The notes under the pieces: generated by a model
Told to the model about the DNA's origin: nothing
The model's input: only the letters and a program-made list of their open reading frames with translations
Databases searched by the model: none
Made by a program: the position numbers and the translations under genes
Shown: positions 35,512 to 49,035 of the stretch, in pieces
How the letters are laid out: each line of letters starts with the position of its first letter
Position numbering within the stretch: the first letter of the stretch is position 1
Assembly: GCA_022661535.1 (NCBI GenBank)
Contig: JAKULF010000004.1
Span: 62,001 to 126,000 of the forward strand
DNA: 64,000 nucleotides
Direction of reading: 5' to 3'
Origin: Eutypa lata
Lineage: Eukaryota > Ascomycota > Sordariomycetes > Xylariales > Diatrypaceae

Positions 35512-38500
35512 GATGGAGATATTGTGCTGTTTGGAACAGACAAGTGAGTGGAAGTAACGAATGAGACCTTGTGCTGAGAGTAGCACCGAGCTTAACCTTG
35601 ACTGGTGAGACCAACAGCAGAACCAGGCTAGGAACCGTATATCTGAGAGCAATGTCAGTACTCTGGTTTGCTGTGTTCAGTAAGAAATAAAAGAAAGATG
35701 CCGGCTATGGGAGTAAGTGGTGTGGTCGAGCATTATCAACACTTCAAAGGGCCCGGGTCGCTCTGTATATTTCCCAGCCCGTGAGAGAGACCGACCTCTA
35801 AGTTAAGTATTAACTTCAAGAAGGGCAAGAAAGAGCTTAAGCATACTTCGGATGAGAGCTATGTACACCTACAATATAGCACGCAGATCCCCGGCCGAGA
35901 AACGATCCTATGACCTATAAAGTCAAGGCGCCTTTGGATCTAAACGGCTATTCATGCACTCAGAGCAATGCCTTGATGACGAACACTCTTGCCCAGCTCT
36001 GAATGTCAGGAAGGCAATGGGTCTAACAGCACGGCGCTGGGGATTGTGTGCAGAAACGAATGAAGTGAAAGGTGAGACGTCGAAGGAAAAGAGTTTAAAC
36101 GAAAGTAATAGACGACCCTAGGATCGCAGATAGGAAAAATCAGGCCCAGATAGATACTGAAATGGGATATATCTAGAGCTGGAATGCTTGTTCTTAGCAG
36201 GTCCGCGATCCACGAGGGCGCAGATAATTCGAATTCAGATTGAGCCCGATTCTTTGTTTGAGCTGACGAAGCGAATGGACAGGCAATCACAGAGCTGTCA
36301 GGTTGACAGAAAGTCCCAATACGGCCCTGGGAAAGATGATAGATGACATGGCTTCCGGAGGAGGGCTAGATGTGAGCGATGGATATGGCGTGGATGCTGG
36401 AGAAGTTATTGCGCGTGGCTTATACCAAGTGGCGTCGAAGATTGCCAGGAATCCCACAAATGCTTCTTACAGATCGAAAATATTTCTACAGAAAAACCAA
36501 GTAATAACTGTTCCGAAATCCGGTGGCATTCCCATGGCTCTGGGTGGAGGCGGGTCTAGACATGACCAGTCAACGAAAACGACAAGGGGGGCCCAAAATC
36601 GCTACAGCAGGGGTCAAGACAAGGAAAGTATGTAGTACGGAATACTGAGAAATGAATAGAGCTGACTGCCTGACTGCCTGCCTGCAGGAACCGGAGCTAA
36701 CTTGGATAGGTATTATTATCTTGATCTCTCACCTGGCCTCGGCTTCGCTAGATATTGACAAAAGTACCACTTGTGCAGATGCCTAACCGAGACGAAAAAG
36801 AATTCGAAGAATGCGATGAGGGTGGGTGAGGATAAGGGGGGGGACGAAGTACTGTACCTACGACATAGACCATAAAACTTGCTTACATATATCATTTGCC
36901 ATATAGTTTACACAATGATGATAGGTTACAACAGTTCGAAAGGCAGGTGGTCGATGTGTGCAGTGACTAAGCGCCTACCTACGACTTAGTACCCCTGAAG
37001 ACATGTTGTTTCGAGTAGGTAACCTGGTTCTTCGTTCACTCCAATGCTAGGTATAATACATATTTTTATTCACATCGACATAGCTAATCCAACCTACATG
37101 CAGAGGCGAACGGTTTTGAAACATGCATAGATAACGGGAGTAACGACGGTTCGTTCTGTGTTGGCTGGATGGGAGGTTCTAAAAATAACGGACATACCTC
37201 TTTTGCTATGTACCAAATACGCGATGTTGGGAACCATTGGCATTGTGCAGTTGGGAGAGCTTGCATGTAATAGGTCTGTTCAAGTTACACGGGATACCAA
37301 CAGGATCGAGGTGGCATAACATCTGCAGTGTTTACAAGCTCGTATTGCTGCTGCATCTGATCGCGATAAATAAGAGCCAATAAGTGATAAGGGGGCTTTC
37401 TCAGCCGGTCAAGATGAACACACACACACACACACACACACAGAGCGAGAGAGACGCATATACTTACCTACTTCGCATTGTTTATCTATTGTATGCGTTT
37501 CTGACCTCTGACCTAGAATACCCCTACCCTGCTCGCTTGTTTAGTCTATCCGGCAGTCGCCGAAGTTCCCGAACTAACTAACCTCCCGAATTATCAGATG
37601 CTCTACATATAGTCTACATAAGTACTCTGGACTCGCACGTCAGATGTATATGTACCTATGTAAGTACGAAGTAGCTATGCAAGTGGTATGCAGTCAAGTA
37701 ACGCTGTAGTAGTTCGGATTGGCTTACAGAGTGTGCGCTAAAGCGGGAAGTGCCCGAGAAGTGTCCCGAATCTTACATGTAATCCTTTGATCCCTGTTCT
37801 CTCATTCCAATCCAACAGGGGTAAAAATATAGTGACAGGGGCATGGCGTAACGGTCGGCACGTACCGCTACCTTGATTAGTGGATACATGTACATGCTTC
37901 TAAGTGTGTATGTAGAAGGTTGTAACTGTTTAAATCGAGATGTCATTGCGAACGGAAGGGTATTCTTCGCTGTAAGATACGGTGTTTGTTATTCAAGGAT
38001 ATATCATCTCCCTAACTCTCTAAGTATATTAGTAACCCTCGCTTGAGAAATGCAGTCGTTGTAGATGAGGCATATCATATATGTAGTTAGTACCTACAGA
38101 TCGAATAGTATGGTAATCGCATTCCCCCTTTTCGCGTGGTCCCTGAAGCCCTCAAGCCCAGGTCTGACAAACCGGAGCTAACAGCTGCGAAAACCCCACG
38201 TTCTTTATCGGAATAAACGTGTAATACGCCCAGATGGCTTCCTAAAAGAAAGGTCGTAAGCACATTGGTTTATTAATGCGCCCAGCGCTTCCGTGGACCT
38301 GAATTGGAAATTGCGTAGTTCAGACCAAGGTGTGGCTTGCGAAGCTGATAGGTCTGGCCTCGCCATAATCACTACCTAACTACCTATCTGGCTATGTATC
38401 GTGCCATAGATGATACATCGACGTCTTTTTCACCCATGAATACCTATCGCTACCAATTCGTAATATTGGCTCGCAACGCTGTACAAGTTCGTTCTAAGCC

Positions 38501-39598
38501 GATGCGTGGTTGACATGTATACAGTCTGTATATGATATATAACAAGGGGGGCTAGCTTTTATGAGATCAACATCATTATTTGAATTAGTGTAAATCGCGC
38601 CTCGTGTATCAAGGCAAGCGGGCAGGTTCGCTAGTCAACTGCTCGGTGTATGGTCTCAGAATAATGAGCGCCTTTTAGACGACCATGATAGATAGTATCG
38701 TGCTTCTATAACAGACGGCTTTATACATTAAGTATGATCAGGGTTTCATTGATCCCGCAGTCCAAGTCTAGTCGTAGACATTGCCACGTGCGATCTTCCC
38801 AGTAGATAGATACCACCATTAGATTTTCCCCGGGTCGCTATAGCCCCGGCTGAGACATAGCTGGTTGAGGCTGGTTAAAACGCCGCAGCGAAAACTCCGG
38901 TTGTACTACAGCACGGAGTTAATTCCCATATTAGAGAGATATTGCAGGCGATAATTCATTAATTCGGGGTCGGAACTCCCGCTGCAGGACAACCCAGCAC
39001 AAGCATAGCTATGTCAATAATTCAGGTTCAGCATGCATAAGGTCAATATCCACAAATATTTCGCTTGTGTTCATGGCAAGGGAATAAGTTCTAGACGCTT
39101 GGATGGTGAGTAAGGCTTCAAGCTGAAAGCAAGGCACACAACACACTACTAGATATCATTACCACGCGCGGCTCATGGCCGTACGCCGGTGACGCGGGTA
39201 CTGTCAGGTCCTGCGGATCCCAATAGGTAGTCTTCCGTCTCTGTTCGGTACAGCACGTATGAACGGTTGATTCTTTACGTTGAAGAAGTCATCCATAACG
39301 TACTATATTAGCAATCTTTCGAATTCAAATTCAAATCCATGGGAAATATGTTAAGAAAAAGATAGAGGGGAAAGTGAGAACAACAATTATCATATAAGCA
39401 CATGAGATAGTTCTATGTAAAAGTAATTATTAAACCTACTAATATCATCCTTACTCCCAATAAATAACCAATTCCATACACCATCTATGTAATTTCAGTA
39501 TCCGAGTAGACTCTTCTAGCAACCCAAACCATTACTCCTATGTCCAAAGTTTGTTTCTCTGAAAAGACTATTATAACAGATCGTGATAGGTTTTCCCA
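35512..39598. other. Long intergenic region with a CA microsatellite, no supported gene
   Basis: About 4 kb. The longest frame (36303-36635 +, 110 codons, Gly/Asp-rich) has no introns, likeness or clear promoter. A (CA)n tract occurs at about 37418-37442. The 35512-36000 part is the GT2 upstream region. Several TACCTA-type motifs are scattered through it. Confidence 0.5.
37418..37442. repeat. (CA)12 microsatellite
   Basis: An uninterrupted CA tract in a gene-free spacer. Confidence 0.9.
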
Positions 39599-41181
39599 TT
39601 ACAGCTCCTCATTACCATCGCACTGCTGCCACATCTTGACGCTACTAACCTCCATAGCCGGCTGTGTCCAGGTAGGGTACCACGTATCTCTAGCATTCCA
39701 GAAGTCCTTCTTGGCGTTGAGGCTTCCGTCAATCCACGGCTTGCCACTCTGGGAATCCTCGAACCATCCGTTGGTGCCGCCCACAGCAACATTCAATATA
39801 AGGTAGAACTGCTGGTCAAACGGGGCGTTGTCATGTCCAGTCCGGGTCCAGGGGTCTTCGATACGGGACCCGTTGGAGTTCGACGCAGGGAATTCACCCC
39901 GGGACCAGAGGGGCTGGTCGAAATTCGTGTAGAGGACCTGCAGCAGGCGAGAGTTGACGTACGTGAAGAGGTACTTCTGCGACCACTCGATGCCGAACGT
40001 GTTGAAACCCGCCGAGTAAGTGGTGTGGAGGGCTGGGCGCTTGACATTGGTCCGCCACCAGCCGTCATTGGCTGAATCTGGACCCCAGTGTAGCGTAGAC
40101 GATACGATGTCGTTACCCCCTTGCGGATAGGTGTAGTTATTGCCGCGTGATTCTACGATATCAATCTCGCCGGAGGCGGGCCATGCCCCGTAAGTCTCGT
40201 CTACAGGCATCATCCAGATGGCGGGCCAGAGCCAGTCACCTTGAGGAAGCTTAGCTGTCACTTCGACCCGCCCGTATTTGATAGTAGCCCCCTTTCTGGT
40301 GTTGATGCGGCCAGACTTCGTAGGAGGGACGATCGTCGCGTTGCCGACGGTAGTATTAGTTACGGCAACACAATCAGATAACGAGTCGGACGTGCATGTG
40401 CCGTCTTTGGTAAGATTTAGGACGCTGTCTTTGTTGATCAGGGCGGCATCTTGCAGTGTCGGCTTGATGAAGAGGTGCCCATTGTCAACGTAGACGTTCT
40501 CATCACTGCCGGTCGTCTGGTCGAAATGTCCGTTACTGCATTTGGTATTAGTCTTCAAGCAGTGTATAAATAGTAGTGCATACATGGCAGCATGCTGGGA
40601 AAATAGTGAAGCAGGTGTCACTTCATCGAAGTTGGTACTTACCCATAGCCACCAACTTGAACTTCCTTAGACCAAATGTCGGTGTTGAAGGTCGCAAAAC
40701 TATCGTCCAAAACAACACAGTAAGTATGTTGGACGACCGAGTTGATGCCGTCCCAGATAAGGAATCCCGAAAGACCTAAGCCGATCAATATGCCGATGAT
40801 GGGAATGATCGTGACCCATTTCTCCTTGGGGTCCTTCTTCTCTAGCCATGGCTTCTCGACTTCCCCCTTGTTGATTCTGCGCGAGTGGAAATACCTCTGG
40901 CCCCTCGACTCGAGTGATCGACCAAGTGCACTAGCACTGCCGAAGCTGGATGCAGGCCTCGAGATGGTCTGCGGTCTCGAGATAGCAGGTGACTGAAATG
41001 GATTAGGGATGCTATTGCTGGGAGACGCGACTGATTGGGCTCGATCATCTCCAAAGGGATTATCAAACAAGCCGGAGGACGGGTGCGGAAGGGGGGTAGC
41101 ATCTCCTGAAGTTATTCTAGAGGGTCCAGCATCCCCTGACGAGCGTCTCTCGAATGAACGAGGCCCATCTGCTGGTTCCAT
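39599..41181 (-). CDS. Type II membrane GH16 glycoside hydrolase (endo-beta-glucanase-like)
   Basis: It probably hydrolyses or remodels beta-1,3(4)-glucan on the outer face of the plasma membrane or in the secretory path. Two exons (41181-40643, 40535-39599) give 491 residues. Residues 1-121 are a hydrophilic Ser/Pro-rich cytoplasmic tail that includes the dibasic SRRINK just before the membrane. A single helix (about 123-143) acts as signal anchor, so the catalytic domain faces outward. The GH16 site GEIDIVE (302-308) has both glutamates and the aspartate. LWPAIWMMP precedes it, and SSTLHWG, FGIEW and LILNVAVGG follow, in the layout of laminarinase-type GH16 enzymes. It resembles Kre6/Skn1 in topology but not in active-site context. 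It is the third consecutive minus-strand wall gene. Confidence 0.92.
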
Positions 41182-44100
41182 GGCGTATGACTGGTTGGAT
41201 TAGAAATTATATTATTACAAGAGAGAATTCTCGTAAGCAGGAGGACTAGAAGAAGGGAAAAGATGAGAATGGTAAGACGGGTGATAAGTCTAATAGAACT
41301 TATGACTTCGAGACATTGATAAATAGAACGAGCGTAGGAAGGAGGAGCCACAGCAGTGATGTTAACTGTCTGTTATAGAGATAAAAACGAAGGTATGATC
41401 CTGCTAAGAGCGAGACAGTATGGAAGCAATAAAGGAACCAAAGGACCGGGAAGCTTTAGAAACAAAAGGCCCAGACACATCATGCAAGTATGTAATAGTG
41501 AAGCCGCAAGTTCTACCCAAGGTAAACTTCTATCTCTGTGTCTATCCCACCTCCTGATGCCACCAATACACCCCTATGGCATGTAGAGGTAGGCATGTAG
41601 AGGTACTTCCAATAGCTTATCTACAACATGCATGGATCCTGGAAAGTATTTCTCGGTATATAGTACCTGGTAGCCTGGAAGCATGGAGACTGAACTGGGC
41701 TGGCCAGGATTGGGCGACTCCACCGAAATTATGCTTACATACCTACGGGATCTAAACTAGGGATGTAAGCGACCCCTTGTTAGTAGGCGCGTGGCGTCAG
41801 GGGTATTTAGAGCCAACTTGAAAAACGCTCGACGTTGAGCTCTTTAGGTAGACTTCGTATGAAGTATATTATATCCCAAGTTCTGTGTACTTCGAGGCCC
41901 TGGATCTAGATTTCCACATGCCCAAATGTCCAAGATTGTCTAATCGTTGGTTTGCCGCCGACGGCGAAAGCATTCAGTTTCTTAGTATTTCAAGAGCCCC
42001 GTAGCTGCGTAGCTATAGGTATGTAAGTAAGCGCACGGGTATGCATTTAGTGGCCGTCCCATTAGTAGCGCGAGCTAACTAGCTAAGATCCCGACAGTAG
42101 ATCTGGGGGGCAAATTAGTTTAGTTAGTTATCAACAACGGCATAACACCTCTAGCCTTTCCAGGGGGTTCAACGCAGGTTACCAAAAACATGGGAAAGGG
42201 CCGAACGATTTCGCCTCATTGAATGATTCGGATACCTATACATGACTACTCCAGCTCCTGATTCAAAGGTTCATGAGCTCCGTAACTCTAGATCTAGCTA
42301 TTCTCTATGTAGCATATGCATTTCATTTCCAGAAGTAAAATACTAGCGCACGAGAAAGCCCTTGGATATATTGCATTGCGGCTGAAGGCAAGAGTCAATC
42401 AGGTATTTAGTCTTTATCTCCGTATTGTGAGCTATTTGTGACAACCACAGCACTGCTCCTACAGTCTAGACGATCGGTAAAAACCTTGATTTCTTGCATA
42501 AGTGAGATTGAAACAAACGATCGAAGCCTCGGATGGATGAAAAGTCGGATACATACCTGATCTGGTGTTCCACTACGAATCGGCGGGTGGTAGCCGTGTG
42601 CTACTGTGGCTTGCATCAGTATGTGGATTTGACAAGCTGAGAATGCTAATATATTAAAAGCGGCTACCAAATATTTGCAGCTTGCAATATTGCCATCATG
42701 GTGGGACCGTAGTAGCACAAGTATACCGACTAAAGGCCGACGGTGAGTACGATACTTATCGCTCAAAGAAGCCCATCATAGCTGCGTGGTTAGTTGTCTT
42801 ACCTGAAGCTAGGCTGAATGAAGACCACGTTTGGTGGTGTGGCAATTGAGATGAGACGAGACAGCCGTTTACTTTATATCCTTATTGGATTTCAGCTCGG
42901 GAACGCCCTATTCAGCCTCTATCCGTGCGAATTTCCTGTTACGACAATCGATGACCCCTTACCCAGCTCCCTAAACTACTAACCAGTAGCTGCAGTCAAG
43001 ACCGTACCAACCATGCAGTTCTAGCTTCTCATGAAACAAATGAAACGTTGCCAGGAATTTCCGATTTCTCGAAACCAAAACAGAACGCAGGAAGAAGATA
43101 GCAAGTCCACTCATGTGAGAAAGGCTGCAATACTACATACCTATCTACCTATGTGAGCCTTGCGCTTGTAAGAAAAGAAGCGGGGAGTCCAGAATTGAGA
43201 GGCGGGAGGGGGGTTCACTTCTGTACTCACTCGCGCATCATTGCCCCTCATCTACATATGGACGTTATCGTGTGCGTTTACGAAGTCAGTCGATGGTGTA
43301 AAATTCCTGCAGATAGCACTAACTAGATAGTGGGCGTGCATGAACTGACTTATCAATTGTGACGGGAATGCGCCAAGAATGTTCGTCACGATCCAGTCAA
43401 TACCTAGCTGGACGTGAACCCCCTGTTCCTGCGATGTAACCCCCTGTTAGCGCCATGCAACAGATACATATACGAGAGACTAGGCATGTTGGTTTTATCG
43501 CAAGGTTCTAGAAGGCGAGATACGAGAGTCGATGTTACTCTGTTAGGTTAGACATGTGGTAATTTGATCTCATACGACGACGCTGTGCTAAAGAAACTCG
43601 ATCGATGCAGAATAGTGGGAGCATCTTCACACGTGGTAGTATATACCGTGGAGGTGATGGTGATAGTGATAATCAATAACTACGAAGGGCATGAGACGGA
43701 TGTAGGCAAATGCCTAGTTTCCTTACTGAATATAGTGCTGAACCCTCTTCCCCTTGGAGTGGTAAAGTTTTATATGAATGTAGGAACCATCTCTATCATG
43801 ATATGTAAATAGGGTCCTACCGATAAAACGAAACTGTTTTTGAGACTTGCTCGATTATTAAAGGCCTTAGAACTGCCGTTATGCACATAGCTTCTGGTAA
43901 TAACCTCTCTTTGAGAATACCGTAACTCCAGAGCTGTTACGATATAGACCATACATAGCATTGGTATCCGCTTAAGGAATCCCCTTTAACTTGGAATTAT
44001 GTATCCCTTTTGGCAATCCCAGGGAACATGATGGCTTAGTGGTTAAGTGGCTTAGTCGGGCCATGACAAGAGCTGATTTTAACCCAAAGAATTTAGTATG

Positions 44101-47100
44101 CTGTAGTGTAGAGGTTCGGGACGATCACGGGTAGATATATGGTATATCATTTTAACTACTCGACTTAGGTCAGTGCCTAGCTGGCTACAGTTGCCTTCGA
44201 ATGTGTATAACTATGCCAGAGGTGATCTCTTCAAGGACACCACAACGTTGGAATATGTATAATGAATCAAAACAACCATGCAGCAACTTCATGACTAGAA
44301 TTGGTCAGAACAAACCGTGGTTAGCGTATCTAGTTATAACAGTATAAAACCCATATAGTCTAATCTCCAGTAACCTATATATACATTTAATGATTACAGC
44401 AATAGTCCATAAAGCACGTATATAACGTGGTGAATTTCGAAGTCCAAGTAGCTAAGAATACAAAAAATGTACGATTAGAATATCAAACGCGGATCTTGCT
44501 TCGGTAGTGACTAGTTGCAAATGGCATTAACGAGGCAGTCTACTCAAGTCTTTCAATATGTTTCAATAGAAGAAAACAACATAGACAAAGTAACAGCTTA
44601 CAAAACTAAGAAGTGAACTTAATATTTATATATCAATCTATCGATTATCCCCTGAGTGTCCTATTAATATGGTCTAATTGGTGTTGCGTGTTGGAAATAT
44701 CTAAGTTGAGAAAGGTCACTGTAGTGAATATCACCATATCATTAAGTAGATCATCGGAACAGTAACGAAAGCACGATATAAAGCTAGGTTTCTGGGCTCC
44801 AGTACTTCGCTATATCATACTATCATAAGCGTCAAACTCCTGATGACCAAGTGAAGTCTAGCTAGCCTTGTAGTTCCTCATCAGCACATAAAATTATTAT
44901 CGAAGGGAAGACTGGCAACCCAGGATCCTAGAGGACTATACGTGTCTAGTAATCGGTATACTATCGTCCGTATTCACAAAACCAAATTTCATACCTGCTT
45001 TCAGCTCTGAATAAAAACTCATGAGCCAACATTACAACCAATAGTCTGTCTGGCTCAGCACATCGTGAGACTTGTACACGTGTTATTGGGTTACATGTCA
45101 GTACAGTATGGATTCATGTCTACTTGCCTGGGTATTAAATCAGATCTATCAGATTGATGAACAGTCTTTGACGCACATCCTTGAGATGGATAAAATGGCG
45201 ATACGCGTATCAGTTATCACGTTTTAACATAGGGTACAACCTTAAACGCGTGCTATTTTGAAACACTTACATTACACCTCTCATCTTCAAGCGTCAGTTT
45301 TTCAGGAGATCCAAAGTCATTGACGGACCTCAAAATCGCCGGTGTAATAAGACTTGAACCCAAAGGTTCTCGACTAAAATTAGTTGATCTTTCCCCGTTA
45401 TTACCAGGCGGATGGAAGATTTCGAGCTGCTATTCCGTACTAGTCCAAGTGAGCCAACCCGGGAGTAGTAAGCTGGTAGGGGAAAAGAAAACCGAAAAAC
45501 GAAGACAGTTTTGTGTGGGAACGGAAATAGAAAAGGGGCACTGCTGAGATGATAATATTCGGCACCGTTATAACCCTAATCGTTTCGGCGATCTCTTACT
45601 AGCAGCTAGACCTGTCGGGACACCTTGCCGAGATCAGCATACCGAATAACAGCCATGATTGGATGCGCATCACGCTTAGGGATTGTTCGTATAAGAGCTC
45701 ATGATTACTAAGAATCCTAAGTGACCAATGGTAATACGTAAGGACTCTATGATAGATCATATATAAAGTCTTCAGCGTAAGAGTAAGACCTATGCTATTG
45801 CCCTTTGACCTCGTTCCAACTTAGACCAGACGTGCATTCTTCCAGTGTGAAGGCACACCCTCTGCTGCTTGTATGGATCTAGCAAGGATGGAGAGCATAA
45901 CTAAAAGCAATATTGATAATACTATATGCTGAGTGTGAATTTGCTCGTACACTATGCCACATGTGTTGAGTAGAACAACGGAACTCGCTAACAACCCCAT
46001 ACGTCCAAGGGCACATCCGTGACCAGGATAAACTCGGTATTATACAGGATCTTACTGTATATATTGTAGGACTGTAGATATTCCCGTCAACGGCGGCTCG
46101 TATATGGATCTGCCGGACCCGAGTTGATACTACGCTTTTATCGTGTACCCCAGTCCGTTGGAGTTCGTGTTCATCTAACTACGTAGGATCTATCGTCATA
46201 GTAATTCTGGAGATCCGAGTCAGCTCGCTCGATTGAATTCAAAACGTCAATCCGAGAATGGACTTATTTCGCAACGACGCGGAGTTGAAAGGGGGGGGGG
46301 GGGGATATGGGGATTGTCAATTACCAGCGGGACCGGGATGGATTGGAGGAGAGGGCAATATTATTAGCATGGCTAAAATATGAGGCCCTGTCAATATCAA
46401 ATCTATCTAAGAATACTCAACATGTTTCAGTAAAAGCCTACTGTCTCTATCTATAATCGTGGCGGTGGGGAATGTAGTGCGGTGGAGAGATTGATTACTC
46501 TGACGACGTGGCGGAGACTTAGTAAGTTTCCCTCGGGTTCGGGGAGTAGACAGAAATAGGGAGAAAATTGATCTAACCGATAACAGGTGGCTTGCTCATC
46601 AGCGGAAAATAGAAATCGTCAGGATGTATTAGTAGAAGCCGAGTTACCGATCGGTGCGGGATCTGTACGGGAGATAGTTTAACTAAGATCCCCTTCGAAA
46701 ATCCAGCTGCCCGGTTGACAAGGTCGTTCTGTTCTAGTTCCAATATAGATATTTTCTTTTCTGACCAATAACTAGATCAGGTAAGGTTCCCCAACAATAA
46801 ATAGTCGCTTCTTGCCCTGCCAAGCTGCCAAGGTACCTTTGCATCCTTCGGGCTTTTATCTCGAATCCTAACAAGCCACCGTACCTCCACAAAATGATCA
46901 AAATTATATATCCACAAAGCTGGACCTCCAGAGTGTAGATTTGAATCTATGTGCGGTAGGCGCTTCAACTACCTACCTAGTTACTACCTATGTGCATGTG
47001 TGTACCTTAGACTGTGGAAGTTCTGCTTATAAATTTAGGGTGCGTACGCAATCTACATAATTTTGGTGGTGGGAGTGGTGGGGGAGTGTAATCCTGGAGC

Positions 47101-48441
47101 TCCCAGGGCTCCCAGGACTCACAAGGAAGTTAAAAAAGGTGCTTATGCCCGGATAACGCTGATCATACTGTGGAGAAAGATGCTAATCTAAGAAACTCTT
47201 GACATTACGCAGTAGGTAGGTAATGAAGATACCCTTAGTAGTTAAAGCCAGAGTCCTACAAAATAGGTTGGAGGCACAACAGGCGCTGAATGTGAGGCTG
47301 TCGGTCAGCTGGGGCGTCAAAGTGCAAAATAATTGGATTCTGCCTTGGGGTTGGGGCTGCCGGCATCGTGAAAAGGGTAGAATTCTAGGGTAGGTATGCA
47401 GTATGTAAGTATTTGGTGCTTATATTATCAAACGTTTTTGGCCGAGAGACAGAGAGGGACAAGAACCAATGAAGAGAAGAAGTCTAGAGTAGCAATTTAT
47501 CTAAGTTAGCGATTGACGATCTATTGCGAAAACCAACCAAACAGAAATCAGAGAAAACAAAATGACAAAGGAAATCTACTAGTGTACAATACATATTTAG
47601 AGCCCACCCATCCCAAAATCATACATAACACCCAGACACCATCGTAAAGTGGATCGGCGATCACCTAAGTCAGGGGGGCCCGTCCCCTGAAATGATACTA
47701 TACCCGCCGGGTTGTTGCGTATTCTCCCGTCAGACCCTCCAGGGTATCCGACCAACCAGACCCCAGGACTGGCAGTTGATTTTACCGGAAACGGTCGTGT
47801 CAGCCCTATGAAATGTGTCCCGCATTATCCAAACATCCCTTCCCCCACTCCCCCTTCCCGTCCTCTCCAAAAAACGAAAGAAAGTGTAGGTCCATTTCCA
47901 GTAATATCCTCCTCCAATTGATGACTGGGCCCTTGCAATTGTTGACTAGTCCGGTAGTTGTGACATTAAAAAGAGTTCATCGTAGACACCGGGTCTAGTC
48001 AGCAGCTCTGCTACCCAGTCACGAGGTACTCTCGTGATAGAGGAGCAATTGGAGAAGTTGTGCAAGAAAAGAAAACCGTGGGCCAGCCACACGGCGTGAC
48101 ATAATCTGACTTCGGCGTAACCTAACTACATAGGTTACCTCAGGCACCTAAGTAGGAGGAAAGCTTCAGGTTCAGGTTCAGCTTCAGCCTTGTTTTCTGG
48201 GTCTCGGAAGAGCCCCACCCTCCTCTTCTTCTGATTCCGCTGCCGCTGACGATAAGGAAACGGTGCTTGATTGAGTTACTCAGCTGACAGCCCTATTTAC
48301 GACCCCTCGTATCTCCAGTCTTTTTCTCGCCATATTTCGCAATATTGGCAAGGGCATGATGTGCTGTCATCTGCATCATAGACATTCACTACCCGGTCAT
48401 TGATACGTGGTGAGAGACCGGCAGACTTGACGCGATTCGTA
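41182..48441. other. 7.3-kb gene desert
   Basis: No open frame here exceeds about 119 codons and none shows introns or family likeness. The 43.5-46.2 kb part is mildly AT-rich but not RIP-like: CpA, TpG, CC and GG are all common. A tRNA box-A-like stretch at 44037-44058 does not fold into a full tRNA by eye. A 14-G homopolymer occurs at 46291-46304. Old, diverged repeats cannot be excluded without comparison to the rest of the genome. Confidence 0.55.
46291..46304 (+). repeat. G14 homopolymer
   Basis: Fourteen consecutive G residues in gene-free DNA. The exact length is uncertain if the assembly rests on error-prone reads. Confidence 0.85.
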
Positions 48442-49035
48442 TTATAGAGTCGGTTTGGTTGCCTCTTTGTTGATCGCGGCCCAGAGTCCCATGATGGCAT
48501 TCCTGGTTTCGCTATTGACGTCATAGCTGGTGACGGAAATAGAGCAACAGTCTTCTTCGCTCTTGAGATGTCGACGTGGGCTGGGAGGAGGGGTAGGGAC
48601 GTTTGGCCGGGGTTGTATCGGGCCAGGTCTGGGTCCAGGGCTGGGAGGGCGTGGCGGATGGGGGAAAGACGTCGGGACTACCCGAAAGGTTAAGACAGCC
48701 GCCAATTGTGAAACGAAAGTCAGGAGGCACTGTGTGACACATCCATCCTCGTGTTGCATGGAACACTGTTGGGGACTTGGCGGTGGCGAAGGAACCGGTG
48801 GACGTGGAGGTATCGGGGGTGGTCTCGGAGGAGGCCCCGGGGTTGGCGGCCGTGGGGGATCCGGAAGTAAAGCGGCCTTTTCTAGGAGAGTTGACAACGG
48901 CTCCCGATATTGGCTAGGCTTCTTAGGGCTGCTGCTAGCTGCATGAACCTTCTGGCCATGCGAATAAGAAGGCGGCTGTCCTGGGATTTGTCGCGGAAAT
49001 GCAAAGCCGCTAGAAGTAGAGAAGAAGACAACCAT
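48442..49035 (-). CDS. Proline-rich protein with a duplicated module, unknown function (197 aa)
   Basis: I recognise no family. The single-exon frame starts at the first ATG (49035; the upstream in-frame codon is TTG). Two similar blocks, residues 59-99 and 126-164, share the plan PPRPP[T/S]PGP, then PRPxVPxPPPSP, then a short polar segment ending in acidic residues and Cys. Between them lies a hydrophobic stretch (LLTFVSQLAAVLTF, 104-117). The N-terminal MVVFFSTSSGFAF is only weakly signal-like. The Pro-rich parts could bind SH3/WW domains or the cell wall, but this is a guess. The GC-rich antisense frame (48530-48946) is its shadow, rich in Gly because Pro codons read as Gly on the other strand. 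An unrecognised intron remains possible. Confidence 0.5.
   Translation of the reverse strand: MVVFFSTSSGFAFPRQIPGQPPSYSHGQKVHAASSSPKKPSQYREPLSTLLEKAALLPDPPRPPTPGPPPRPPPIPPRPPVPSPPPSPQQCSMQHEDGCVTQCLLTFVSQLAAVLTFRVVPTSFPHPPRPPSPGPRPGPIQPRPNVPTPPPSPRRHLKSEEDCCSISVTSYDVNSETRNAIMGLWAAINKEATKPTL

Noticed and set aside
44030..44130. tRNA-like sequence (TGGCTTAGTGGTTAAG with a distant GGTTCGGGAC)
   Set aside because: It resembles A and B boxes, but acceptor, anticodon and T stems do not pair and spacing is off; at best a decayed copy.
45335..45380. Minus-strand GGTTCAAGTC resembling a tRNA T-loop
   Set aside because: The stem bases do not pair and no D-arm is found at the right distance.
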